This document shows, piece by piece, positions 1 through 6,390 of a stretch of 7,267 bases of DNA. The notes beneath the pieces are model-generated. The model did no database searches. It had not been told where the DNA came from and was given only the letters and a program-made list of their open reading frames with translations. The position numbers and the translations under genes were made by a program. Positions within the stretch are counted from its first letter, which is position 1, and every line of letters begins with the position of its first letter. Where the stretch lies: assembly GCA_049301135.1 (NCBI GenBank), contig JBAQKP010000257.1, positions 1 through 7,267 of the forward strand. The letters are read 5' to 3'. The stretch is from JAYXXU01 sp049301135 (GTDB taxonomy: Bacteria > Pseudomonadota > Gammaproteobacteria > Pseudomonadales > Moraxellaceae).

Positions 1-2441
1 TGGCGCAGTTGCGGCAGGTCGAAACAGTGGTGACCCGCGAACTGCAAGCAGCCGAAGCGCAACTGACAGCAACTACGCTGGCAGGGTCGCAAGCTGTTAC
101 CGCAGCGCGTACCGCACAGACCGCAGCGATTGGCCGACAAGCTACGGCGACCGAAGCGCTTAATGCGGCCAATGGCCGTGCAGCAGCGTCACAAGTGGCG
201 CTTACAGCGGCAACTAATACAGGCGCAAATGCCGCACGCGGTTTGCTGGGTGTGTTTGGTGGACCCGTTGGTTTAGTGGTCACGCTTGCTGCTGTCGCCG
301 GTGGCATCTGGATGGCAACTAGCGCTTCAGATGCGATGAAGCTATCAGTCGACAAGCTGGGCAATAGCGCCGCTGAAGCCGCCGAGAAGTTCAAAGGGCT
401 TGGTTATGCGCAGCGGCAGTATCTATTGGATGACGCCGTTAAGCAGCAGCAAGACAAAGTTGATGAGTTCAGAAAAGCCGAGCGCCGTTTTGTTGAGGGT
501 GTTGCAAGTGCTGGCCTTGAGCAAGACAGTGCAAGCCGCGAAAGGATTCAGGCTATTTTGAAGGATCGACAGTCTGGTCTGATCAACTATACCGAAGCCA
601 TGCGGCGGATTGAGTCTGAGGGTTTGATTCGGACTGATGGTCTTTTTGGTGATCGGGCAATTCGCAATGTTCGGCAGCTTTCCGCAGAGCTTGAAAACGC
701 TTCTGTGGCAGTGGTGGAGTACGGAGCCAAAAGACAGGCTTTGCTCAAAGCCAACGCTGATGCAGAGGAAGCTGCCAAGAAACGGGCAGCCGCCGAAGCA
801 GCGGCCAAGGCGGCCACCGGCGGGATTGAGCAAAAGAATCGCTATGAAAAAGGCGATGCTGAGGCCGCCAAGATGCTCACCGAAATGCGTGGGCAGTATG
901 CCAGTACTAAAGACCCCAGCGTCTATGCCGCCAAAATGCGTGAACTGGATGAAATGGCAAAGGCAGGGAAGCCTGTTTCCGAAGCCGTGCGAGCCGAAAT
1001 ACTTGCACAAGCCAAGGCGCAGGATGAGCTAACCGCATCTATGGCGCTCGGCAAGCTTGAAAACCGCCAAGCTATCAACGATCAGAAGGAATTGATACGG
1101 GAGTTTGAGCGTCGGCGTGATGCTTATGCAGACCTTGTGACGGAATCTTCGGCGCCAGAGGATCGGGCTGAGGATGAATTCAAGCAGCGCAAAGCCTTGA
1201 TCAACGAGTTTGCCAGCCTTAGCGATGGCACACACACCCGCATGACCGACTGGGCGATTGCTGAGCGCGACCGCGAAATCGACGCGACCAAACTTGCCCA
1301 AGCCAAAACCATTGCGAGCTATCTGAACTGGAATCAAACCGAGATCCAGTCAATCAAGTCTCGTTATGAGTCGGAACGCAAAGAGATTCTGCTGCTTAAG
1401 GGCTTCACGCTTGATGAGCGTCAACAGATGATTGATGCGCTCAAGGCTGCTGAGAATAAGGCGCTTGATGACACCACCAACGCCCTGCGCTCATCGTATG
1501 ACCAGCGGTTTCGGATTGGCGAAGAGTTCCGTTTGCGTCAATTGCAAATCGAGCAATCGAACTTACCCGATGATCAAAAAGACATTGCGATGGATGTCGC
1601 TCGCAACGTCAACAACGATGCGATTGCAGCACAGCAGAAGCCACTGAACGACCTGATTGCACAAAACCAAGGGCAAGACCCGAAGTTGCTGGCACTGCAA
1701 GCAAGTTACGACGCGGAACTGCTGATCATTCGTGATGCCTTGACGATTAAGCAGCTCACGCAAGATGAGGCCGACGCACTAGCACTTGAGCGCGAAAAGG
1801 CGTTTCAAACCGCAAAGCGCGATCTTGCAGTAGACAACGCGATGGATATTGCTGGCAGTTTAAGCAGCATCATGAAGTCAACCGCTGGCGAGCAGTCCAA
1901 AGCCTACAAGGTCATGTTTGCGGTCGAGAAGGGTTTTGCTATCGCCAAGTCAATCATGGCGATTCAAACCGCGATGGCCAGTGCTGCAATGTCTTTGCCG
2001 TTTCCAGCCAATTTGGGTGCTATCGCAACCGTTGCAGCTCAGACGGCGAGCATTGTATCCAACATCATGTCTGTGAAGATGGCAGGTCAGGCGCACGCGG
2101 GTATCGACTATGTGCCTAAAGAAGGGACGTGGCTGTTGGACAAAGGCGAGCGGGTGCTATCACCTAAGCAAAACTCTGATCTGACCAACTACATGCAGCG
2201 CGACACGAAAGCGGTCAAGTCTGACACTGTGGTTGCAGGGAGTGGTATTAACGTCACCATCGAAAACCACACCTCTGCAAAATTTGAAGTACGGCAGATC
2301 AGCGAATCTGAGGTGCGGATTATTGCGCGGGATGAAGTGGCGAAGGGGGCTGGTAAGGCCGCTGCTGCTGACCTGTCGAACCCAAATAGCGAGATGTCGA
2401 AAGGCGTCAAGCGTAACTTCCAAGTGGAGCCAAGACGATGA
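1..2441 (+). CDS. Phage tail length tape measure protein, 5' end outside window
   Basis: The reading frame is open from the window edge (first full codon at base 3), so the true start lies upstream; the TTG at 9 is not credible as a start. At least 812 codons are visible, ending in TGA at 2439-2441. The visible N-terminal part is Ala/Gln/Thr-rich and probably coiled coil. A hydrophobic segment with a GGPVGL motif follows (about 243-317), then a long charged, helical, coiled-coil-like middle (about 330-1830). A second Ala/Met/Ile-rich hydrophobic region spans about 1900-2080. The C-terminal part carries AHAGIDYVPKEGTWLLDKGE (about 2091-2150), a pattern typical of tape measure proteins of lambda-like siphoviruses, and then a small basic tail. 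Tape measure proteins fill the tail tube lumen, fix tail length and are released into the host envelope during DNA injection. The family call is firm from architecture, C-terminal motif and position before the minor tail genes; the subfamily is not resolved. Confidence 0.93.
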   Translation, partial: AQLRQVETVVTRELQAAEAQLTATTLAGSQAVTAARTAQTAAIGRQATATEALNAANGRAAASQVALTAATNTGANAARGLLGVFGGPVGLVVTLAAVAGGIWMATSASDAMKLSVDKLGNSAAEAAEKFKGLGYAQRQYLLDDAVKQQQDKVDEFRKAERRFVEGVASAGLEQDSASRERIQAILKDRQSGLINYTEAMRRIESEGLIRTDGLFGDRAIRNVRQLSAELENASVAVVEYGAKRQALLKANADAEEAAKKRAAAEAAAKAATGGIEQKNRYEKGDAEAAKMLTEMRGQYASTKDPSVYAAKMRELDEMAKAGKPVSEAVRAEILAQAKAQDELTASMALGKLENRQAINDQKELIREFERRRDAYADLVTESSAPEDRAEDEFKQRKALINEFASLSDGTHTRMTDWAIAERDREIDATKLAQAKTIASYLNWNQTEIQSIKSRYESERKEILLLKGFTLDERQQMIDALKAAENKALDDTTNALRSSYDQRFRIGEEFRLRQLQIEQSNLPDDQKDIAMDVARNVNNDAIAAQQKPLNDLIAQNQGQDPKLLALQASYDAELLIIRDALTIKQLTQDEADALALEREKAFQTAKRDLAVDNAMDIAGSLSSIMKSTAGEQSKAYKVMFAVEKGFAIAKSIMAIQTAMASAAMSLPFPANLGAIATVAAQTASIVSNIMSVKMAGQAHAGIDYVPKEGTWLLDKGERVLSPKQNSDLTNYMQRDTKAVKSDTVVAGSGINVTIENHTSAKFEVRQISESEVRIIARDEVAKGAGKAAAADLSNPNSEMSKGVKRNFQVEPRR

Positions 2442-2923
2442 ATCGCTTAATGCTACCGCCAACCGAGGCGGGTTATACCGCGCAATTTGGCGGCGGCGTG
2501 ATTGGCCAGAAACTTCAAGGCGGTGCAAGTCGCTTTGAGGTCGATGTGCTGGGTGCTAGTCACATGCTGTCTCTGTCTTGGTTTACAAATGCGGCTGGCT
2601 ATCAATATTTGATGGCTTTCTACCGGCTGTGGCAGCGCAATCCGTCACAGCCTTTTTTGGCGGCACTGATTATTGATGATCACCAGTTGCAGGATTATGA
2701 GTGCCATTTTATGCCGGACACCATGAATCTGAATGCGGTCGCTGGACTGTCATACAGCGTATCGGCTCAGATCGAAGCCAAGGCAATCACGCCAGATTAT
2801 GCTTTTGATCAGTCGATTGTCGATGCTTGGGAGTCTGGCATTGTTGGCGGACTGCCTGATCTTGAGCGGTTGGTCAACGTCGATTTACCCGATGCACTCG
2901 AAAACGTGGAGTCTGTGACGTGA
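2438..2923 (+). CDS. Minor tail protein, probable distal-tail component (161 aa, unrecognised family)
   Basis: The ATG overlaps the tape measure stop as ATGA and has GGAG at 2426-2429 with 8-base spacing, which supports this start. The product is a soluble 161-residue protein with no signal peptide or membrane segment. It opens with a Gly-rich stretch (FGGGVIGQKLQGGASRFEVD, residues about 18-37). Next comes an aromatic segment (LSWFTNAAGYQYLMAFYRLW, about 47-66), then PFLAALIIDD (about 72-81), and a β-strand-like stretch ending SYSVSAQIEA (about 106-115). The overall pattern, with residues about 58-66 reading like the 'residue range then AFxR' segment, recalls lambda gpM-type minor tail proteins, but I cannot name a family. 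Its place between tape measure and DUF1833 genes suggests it joins the tail tube end to the tip. The codons for residues about 63-73 also form a terminator-like hairpin. Confidence 0.85.
   Translation: MNRLMLPPTEAGYTAQFGGGVIGQKLQGGASRFEVDVLGASHMLSLSWFTNAAGYQYLMAFYRLWQRNPSQPFLAALIIDDHQLQDYECHFMPDTMNLNAVAGLSYSVSAQIEAKAITPDYAFDQSIVDAWESGIVGGLPDLERLVNVDLPDALENVESVT
2625..2658 (+). terminator. Candidate intragenic intrinsic terminator in the 161-aa minor tail gene
   Basis: GGCTGTG (2625-2631) is perfectly complementary to CACAGCC (2646-2652). The stem can extend inward by one G·U and one C-G pair, leaving a loop of about 10 bases. Six Ts (2653-2658) follow immediately. This has the form of a rho-independent terminator on the + strand, yet it lies well inside an intact coding sequence. 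Reverse-strand function is unlikely because no T tract flanks the other side. It may be coincidental or may act only when translation stalls. Confidence 0.3.
2908..2911 (+). promoter_or_regulatory. Ribosome-binding site deciding the GTG start of the DUF1833 gene
   Basis: GGAG lies 8 bases before the GTG at 2920 and inside the end of the upstream gene. No in-frame ATG lies nearby, and the GTGA overlap copies the arrangement at the neighbouring junctions, so the GTG start is preferred. Confidence 0.7.
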
Positions 2924-3423
2924 GCGAGTATGCCGAGTTTTTCTTGAATCGTTCCGGATCGGTGGTGCAGCTTGAATGTCTTGAAGTTGCCCATCCATCG
3001 TTTGCGCAGACGTATTACGTTGTGCGGAATGCCACATCGGGCGTGACTGTGACGCACGAAGATGCAGCGACACATGCTTATCAGTATGTGCCCTTGCTGA
3101 TCGAGCGCGGCAGCACAACTGACGATCTTGATCAGTCGCTGCGGGTCAGCATCGCGGACATGGGGACACAGCTTGCAGATGACATCGATGCGGTGCTGTC
3201 TGGTGCATTTGCAGACGTGAAGCCCACGATTAAATACCGCCTGTATCGTCACGATGACTTGAGCGCACCAATCTACACGCTCAAGACGTTGGAAGTGTCG
3301 AACATGTCGCGCGACAACAGCGGATCGACCACGTTTGTCGCGATGGCGCAGCAACTCAACAACACCAAGACCGGCATGATTTATAGCTTTGTCGATTACC
3401 CGTCATTGCGGGGGTTCTTGTGA
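2920..3423 (+). CDS. DUF1833-type phage minor tail protein
   Basis: This 167-residue protein begins at a GTG that overlaps the previous stop as GTGA. The resemblance to the DUF1833 phage protein family is recognised from memory. It rests on an early strand (VVQLECLEVAH, residues about 15-25), the YQYVPLLIERG segment (about 50-60), an SLRVSIADMG segment (about 70-79), a KPTIKYRLYRHDD segment (about 100-112) and a C-terminal YPSLRGFL ending. The family usually sits beside an NlpC/P60 gene in tail clusters, as here. It is probably a positional counterpart of lambda gpL at the tail tip, linking the distal tail to the J hub. Unlike the iron-sulfur-binding lambda gpL, it has only one cysteine (about residue 20), so it cannot hold a cysteine-ligated cluster of that kind alone. 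No signal peptide or membrane segment is visible; it should be a virion structural protein made in the cytoplasm. Confidence 0.88.
   Translation: MSEYAEFFLNRSGSVVQLECLEVAHPSFAQTYYVVRNATSGVTVTHEDAATHAYQYVPLLIERGSTTDDLDQSLRVSIADMGTQLADDIDAVLSGAFADVKPTIKYRLYRHDDLSAPIYTLKTLEVSNMSRDNSGSTTFVAMAQQLNNTKTGMIYSFVDYPSLRGFL
3410..3414 (+). promoter_or_regulatory. G-rich ribosome-binding site for the NlpC/P60 gene
   Basis: GGGGG ends 5 bases before the GTG at 3420. It is a less canonical site than the GGAG/GAGG sites at the other junctions and has shorter spacing. Translation of the peptidase may therefore depend mostly on coupling to the upstream DUF1833 gene. Confidence 0.5.
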
Positions 3424-3767
3424 TTGATGCGCTATTTGACAAGACGTATCACAAGCAGCGTTACAACTGCGTGCATTTCGTTTGTGAAGCGTGGCAGATG
3501 GTCACAGGTGCAGATCTATCGTCGAGAATGGCAGGCGTGCTACGCGCTGTCAGCGATGGCGGCGGGATGCAGCGTGATGATATGCGACCATTTGAGCGAC
3601 TGAGCGAACCAGAATCACCCTGCATTGTTTTGATGCACGGCAAGCAAAGCCCACATGTTGGGCTTTTTTATCGCCACAAGGTTTTGCATATCACTGAGCA
3701 GGGCGTGCAGTACATGCCGCTTGATGTTGCATCAATCGGATTCGACCGCGTGAGGTTTTACAGATGA
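3420..3767 (+). CDS. Small NlpC/P60-type cysteine peptidase, phage tail-associated
   Basis: This 115-residue product starts at GTG, overlapping the upstream stop as GTGA. It has the core NlpC/P60 layout: a nucleophile-type cysteine in YNCVHFVCEAW (Cys17), and a histidine in SPHVGLFY (His79) at the start of the central sheet. A second histidine (His90, in VLHIT) is a candidate for the third polar position. In phage tails these enzymes are proposed to cut peptidoglycan peptide links at infection or to process tail-tip proteins. Lambda gpK is about twice as long and carries an extra metalloprotease-like (JAB/MPN) domain; this protein has only the cysteine-peptidase part. No signal peptide is seen, which fits a virion-incorporated enzyme rather than a secreted one. 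The codons around His79 form a terminator-like hairpin. The substrate is unknown; the fold assignment is fairly secure from Cys/His placement and gene order. Confidence 0.87.
   Translation: MIDALFDKTYHKQRYNCVHFVCEAWQMVTGADLSSRMAGVLRAVSDGGGMQRDDMRPFERLSEPESPCIVLMHGKQSPHVGLFYRHKVLHITEQGVQYMPLDVASIGFDRVRFYR
3646..3669 (+). terminator. Candidate intragenic intrinsic terminator in the NlpC/P60 gene
   Basis: AAAGCCCA (3646-3653) pairs perfectly with TGGGCTTT (3659-3666) around a 5-base loop CATGT. The T run continues to 3669, giving six consecutive Ts from 3664. In isolation this would be called a good rho-independent terminator. It sits about 100 bases before the J start, within the codons encoding the SPHVGLFY motif. 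Translating ribosomes should mask it. Confidence 0.4.
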
Positions 3768-6328
3768 AACAAGTCGTAATTGCGCGCGATGTGTACGCGC
3801 CAGACACATGGACACGCGCCACGGTTGATGACGTTTTTGATTATCTCAAGACTCAGTTTGACGTGTGGCCTGACACGGCGCGGCTGTATCACAACTACGT
3901 TGCGCTTGAGCACGATGTGACACCAGACAGCCAAGCTGATTTAGATCATGTGCGCACGCTTGATGGCGTGTTTTACGTTGTCGTGTATCCAGCCGATCCT
4001 TTCACCCTGATCGTGATTGCCGTGTCTGTGGTCGTGTCGGTCGCTGTTGCGCTGTTAATGCCACTGCCAGCGATACCGAATCTACGCAATCAGACGCAGG
4101 GCAGCCCCAACAATGAGCTGTCGAGTCGTGCCAACAAGCTAAGGCCGAATGGCAGAATCCCCGATATTTTCGGCACGGTACGCAGTACGCCTGATCTGAT
4201 TGCCGTGCCTTACTCGGTGTTTGAAAACAACATCGAGATTGAGCACATGATTGGCCTAATCGGGCGCGGCACGTTCGATATCAAAGACGCATATGACGGC
4301 GAAACCCGCATTGCTGACATTCAAGGCGCATCAGTCCAGCTCTATGAGCTGAACGAGGATATCGACACCGGCACGCCATTTAAGCAATACGGCGAGCTGA
4401 TCGATGAGCCACCTTATCAGGTCATCAAGTCAAACTCGGTCAACGGCCAAGTGCTGCGAGCGCCGAACGCTATTGATTTTGGCGGATCGAATGACGTGTA
4501 TTTTCAATACCCGAATCAGATCTGTCTTGACTCAGGATCAAGCCGAGATTTTCGGGCATCGTTTAAAGTTGGCGATGTCATTCGAGTACGTGATGCCCCG
4601 TTTGACTGGGTTGATTCAGAATCTGTGTCGTCAAGCCTGAACCTAAACGGCAGCTATGTTGTTGACTCCATCGCACAGCGCACCATTGCTTTGTCTGATC
4701 CTGCGGCTGTCAACAGTGCATGGGGCACGCTCGGCTTGCCCGAAACCATCGACGGCCGCACCGATCAACGCACAAACCTCAAGTCACCGACATTTTCGCT
4801 CGTGGATTTTCGCTGGGTCGGTGATTTTGTCGTTGAAGATCCACAGCGCACCCATTTCATCCTAAATTTCGTGGCATTGAATGGCTTGTATGCTGAAAAC
4901 GGGTCGGCTCAATACTCGTGGCGCAATGACTTTGAAGTTGAGGTCACGCCGGTGGATCTCGATGATGAGCCAAACGGTTTTTCAGAAACCACGGTGTTTT
5001 CGATTGAGGGGTCGTCAACGGTCAAAGACACGATTGCCAGAACGATTTACTTGTTCACCGGCTTCACGGGGCGTTGCAAGATCAAGATTCGGCGCACCAA
5101 TGACACTGATTTTGACTTTGCCGGAACGATTGTTGATGAGGTGAAGTGGCGTGATTTGTACTCTGCGCGTGAGCTGGAGCGCAAGCAGTACGGCGATGTG
5201 ACGATTGCCCGCTCAAGAACGCAGGCGACATCTGGCGCACTGTCAGTCAAAGAGCGAAAGCTGAATTTCTTGGTACAGCGCAAGTTGCCGACTTATGACG
5301 CAATCACCGGCACAATGACCACGACACGCACGGCCACCAACAGCGCGGCTGATGCGTTTGCGGCGGTCTGTCTTGATCCGTTTATCGGGCGGCGTGATGT
5401 GTCTGAGGTCGATTTGGCGGGTATCTATCAAGCGATTGCCGATGTGGCCGCGTATTTCGGCACGGCAAGCGCGGCTGAGTTTTGCTACACATTCGACCGC
5501 GAAAACCAGTCATTTGAGGAGATTGCCACCACCATCGCGCAGGCGGTGTTTTGTGAGGCGTACCGCCAAGGCAACCAGATCAAGCTCAGTTTTGAGCGTG
5601 AAACTGACGACAGCGTATTGCTGTTTAACCACCGCAACAAAGTTCCGAAAAGCGAGAAGCGCACCATCACATTCGGCATCGAGAACAGCTTCGACGGCGT
5701 GGAATATGAATGGATCGATCCGGCGGACGACACCAAAACCGTGCTGAAAATTCCAAATGATGCGATCACGAACCCGAAAAAGATCACATCGGTCGGGGTT
5801 CGGAATGCACGTCAGGCGCATTTTTCAGCTTGGCGAGTGTGGAACAAACTGCGCTATCAGCGCGAATCAGTCGAGTTTGAAGCGCTGCGCGAGTCTGATT
5901 TGCTGGTTCGCAAAGATCGAATCTTGGTCGCTGACAACACACGGACGGGGACGCAAGACGGCGAGATTGAAACCCAGACGGGCTTGATCGTCACTACGTC
6001 ACAGCCATGCACATTTGATCCGGCCAAGTCGTACACGATGCACCTGCAGTTGTATGACGGCTCGGTCGATGCGATTGGCTGCACTGCCGGTGCTGATGCC
6101 TACAGCGTGGTTTTGGATCGAGCGCCACTGCTGCCGCTGGTGCTTGAGCACGATCGGTATCTGCGCACCATCTACATGATCACCAGCAACGATGACGTGC
6201 GAGCCAAGGCGTTTTTGGTTGGCGAAAAGTCTAACGCTGGACGCATGACCAACAGCCTTAAATGCGTCAACTATGACAGCCGGTACTATCAAAACGATAG
6301 TGACTTTATCAACTCACTGATCCCTTAA
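3764..6328 (+). CDS. J: Tail tip / host specificity protein, gpJ (TipJ) family
   Basis: The ATG overlaps the peptidase stop as ATGA and has GAGG at 3752-3755 with 8-base spacing. The 854-residue product has a short N-terminal domain (1-78) and one strongly hydrophobic segment (about 80-103), a common feature of TipJ-type proteins. A conserved block follows, with RANKLRPNGRIPDIFGTVRS (about 122-141) and the EHMIGLIGRGTFDI region (about 160-173). Residues about 200-495 are β-rich and include a stretch like the lambda J hub insert (CKIKIRRTND). After ERKLNFLVQRKL (about 497-508) comes the J central/phage tail 3-like region with FEEIATTIAQAVFCEAYRQG (about 582-601). The C-terminal β domain closes with CVNYDSRYYQND (about 834-845), matching the usual end of J core homologues. 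J forms the central tip hub. Lambda gpJ (about 1130 residues) carries further C-terminal receptor-binding sequence; this protein stops right after the core. The family call is strong; a receptor-binding role is doubtful. Confidence 0.93.
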   Translation: MKQVVIARDVYAPDTWTRATVDDVFDYLKTQFDVWPDTARLYHNYVALEHDVTPDSQADLDHVRTLDGVFYVVVYPADPFTLIVIAVSVVVSVAVALLMPLPAIPNLRNQTQGSPNNELSSRANKLRPNGRIPDIFGTVRSTPDLIAVPYSVFENNIEIEHMIGLIGRGTFDIKDAYDGETRIADIQGASVQLYELNEDIDTGTPFKQYGELIDEPPYQVIKSNSVNGQVLRAPNAIDFGGSNDVYFQYPNQICLDSGSSRDFRASFKVGDVIRVRDAPFDWVDSESVSSSLNLNGSYVVDSIAQRTIALSDPAAVNSAWGTLGLPETIDGRTDQRTNLKSPTFSLVDFRWVGDFVVEDPQRTHFILNFVALNGLYAENGSAQYSWRNDFEVEVTPVDLDDEPNGFSETTVFSIEGSSTVKDTIARTIYLFTGFTGRCKIKIRRTNDTDFDFAGTIVDEVKWRDLYSARELERKQYGDVTIARSRTQATSGALSVKERKLNFLVQRKLPTYDAITGTMTTTRTATNSAADAFAAVCLDPFIGRRDVSEVDLAGIYQAIADVAAYFGTASAAEFCYTFDRENQSFEEIATTIAQAVFCEAYRQGNQIKLSFERETDDSVLLFNHRNKVPKSEKRTITFGIENSFDGVEYEWIDPADDTKTVLKIPNDAITNPKKITSVGVRNARQAHFSAWRVWNKLRYQRESVEFEALRESDLLVRKDRILVADNTRTGTQDGEIETQTGLIVTTSQPCTFDPAKSYTMHLQLYDGSVDAIGCTAGADAYSVVLDRAPLLPLVLEHDRYLRTIYMITSNDDVRAKAFLVGEKSNAGRMTNSLKCVNYDSRYYQNDSDFINSLIP

Positions 6329-6344
6329 CCCAACACGACACACG

Positions 6345-6366
6345 ACCCGCAGATGCGGGTTTTTTT
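6345..6366 (+). terminator. Rho-independent terminator between J and the tail fibre gene
   Basis: The stem ACCCGC (6345-6350) / GCGGGT (6355-6360) has an AGAT tetraloop and is followed directly by six Ts (6361-6366), seven counting the last stem base. It begins 17 bases after the J stop codon and faces the + strand. The opposite strand has no matching T tract, so it looks unidirectional. It should end or reduce transcripts from the structural operon before the fibre gene, unless antitermination allows readthrough. Confidence 0.85.
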
Positions 6367-6379
6367 ACGCCCGCATTTT

Positions 6380-6383
6380 GAGG
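6380..6383 (+). promoter_or_regulatory. Ribosome-binding site of the tail fibre gene
   Basis: GAGG lies 7 bases before the ATG at 6391 and is clear of the terminator stem, which supports both the gene and this start. I see no convincing promoter between the terminator and this site. Confidence 0.75.
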
Positions 6384-6390
6384 ATTTATT

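Noticed and set aside
9..11. TTG as the start of the tape measure gene
   Set aside because: The frame is open upstream to the window edge, no ribosome-binding site is visible, and tape measure proteins normally have more N-terminal sequence; it is a truncated gene.
631..647. Hairpin-like GACTGATGGTC followed by TTTTT in the tape measure gene
   Set aside because: The stem is only about 3 bp, too weak for a terminator.
780..830. Ala-rich GCC/GCA run in the tape measure gene as a possible DNA repeat
   Set aside because: It encodes an ordinary Ala-rich helix (about residues 258-274) and shows no regular repeat unit.
423..1010. Long reverse-strand open frame (195 codons) opposite the tape measure gene
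   Set aside because: It is antisense to a clear coiled-coil coding region, is Cys/His/Phe-rich in the manner of a shadow translation, and shows no recognisable domain.
2809..3354. Reverse-strand open frame (181 codons) across the 161-aa gene end and the DUF1833 gene
   Set aside because: It overlaps two well-supported + strand genes, its translation is Arg/His/Cys-rich and low in structure, and no ribosome-binding site or domain supports it.
5352..5747. Arg/Ser-rich + strand open frame inside J
   Set aside because: It is an out-of-frame shadow of the J central domain, with a composition typical of shifted frames.
6260..6300. Possible promoter with a TACTAT -10-like element near the end of J
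   Set aside because: No plausible -35 hexamer lies 16-18 bases upstream, and the match is by chance in codons for the RYYQND segment.
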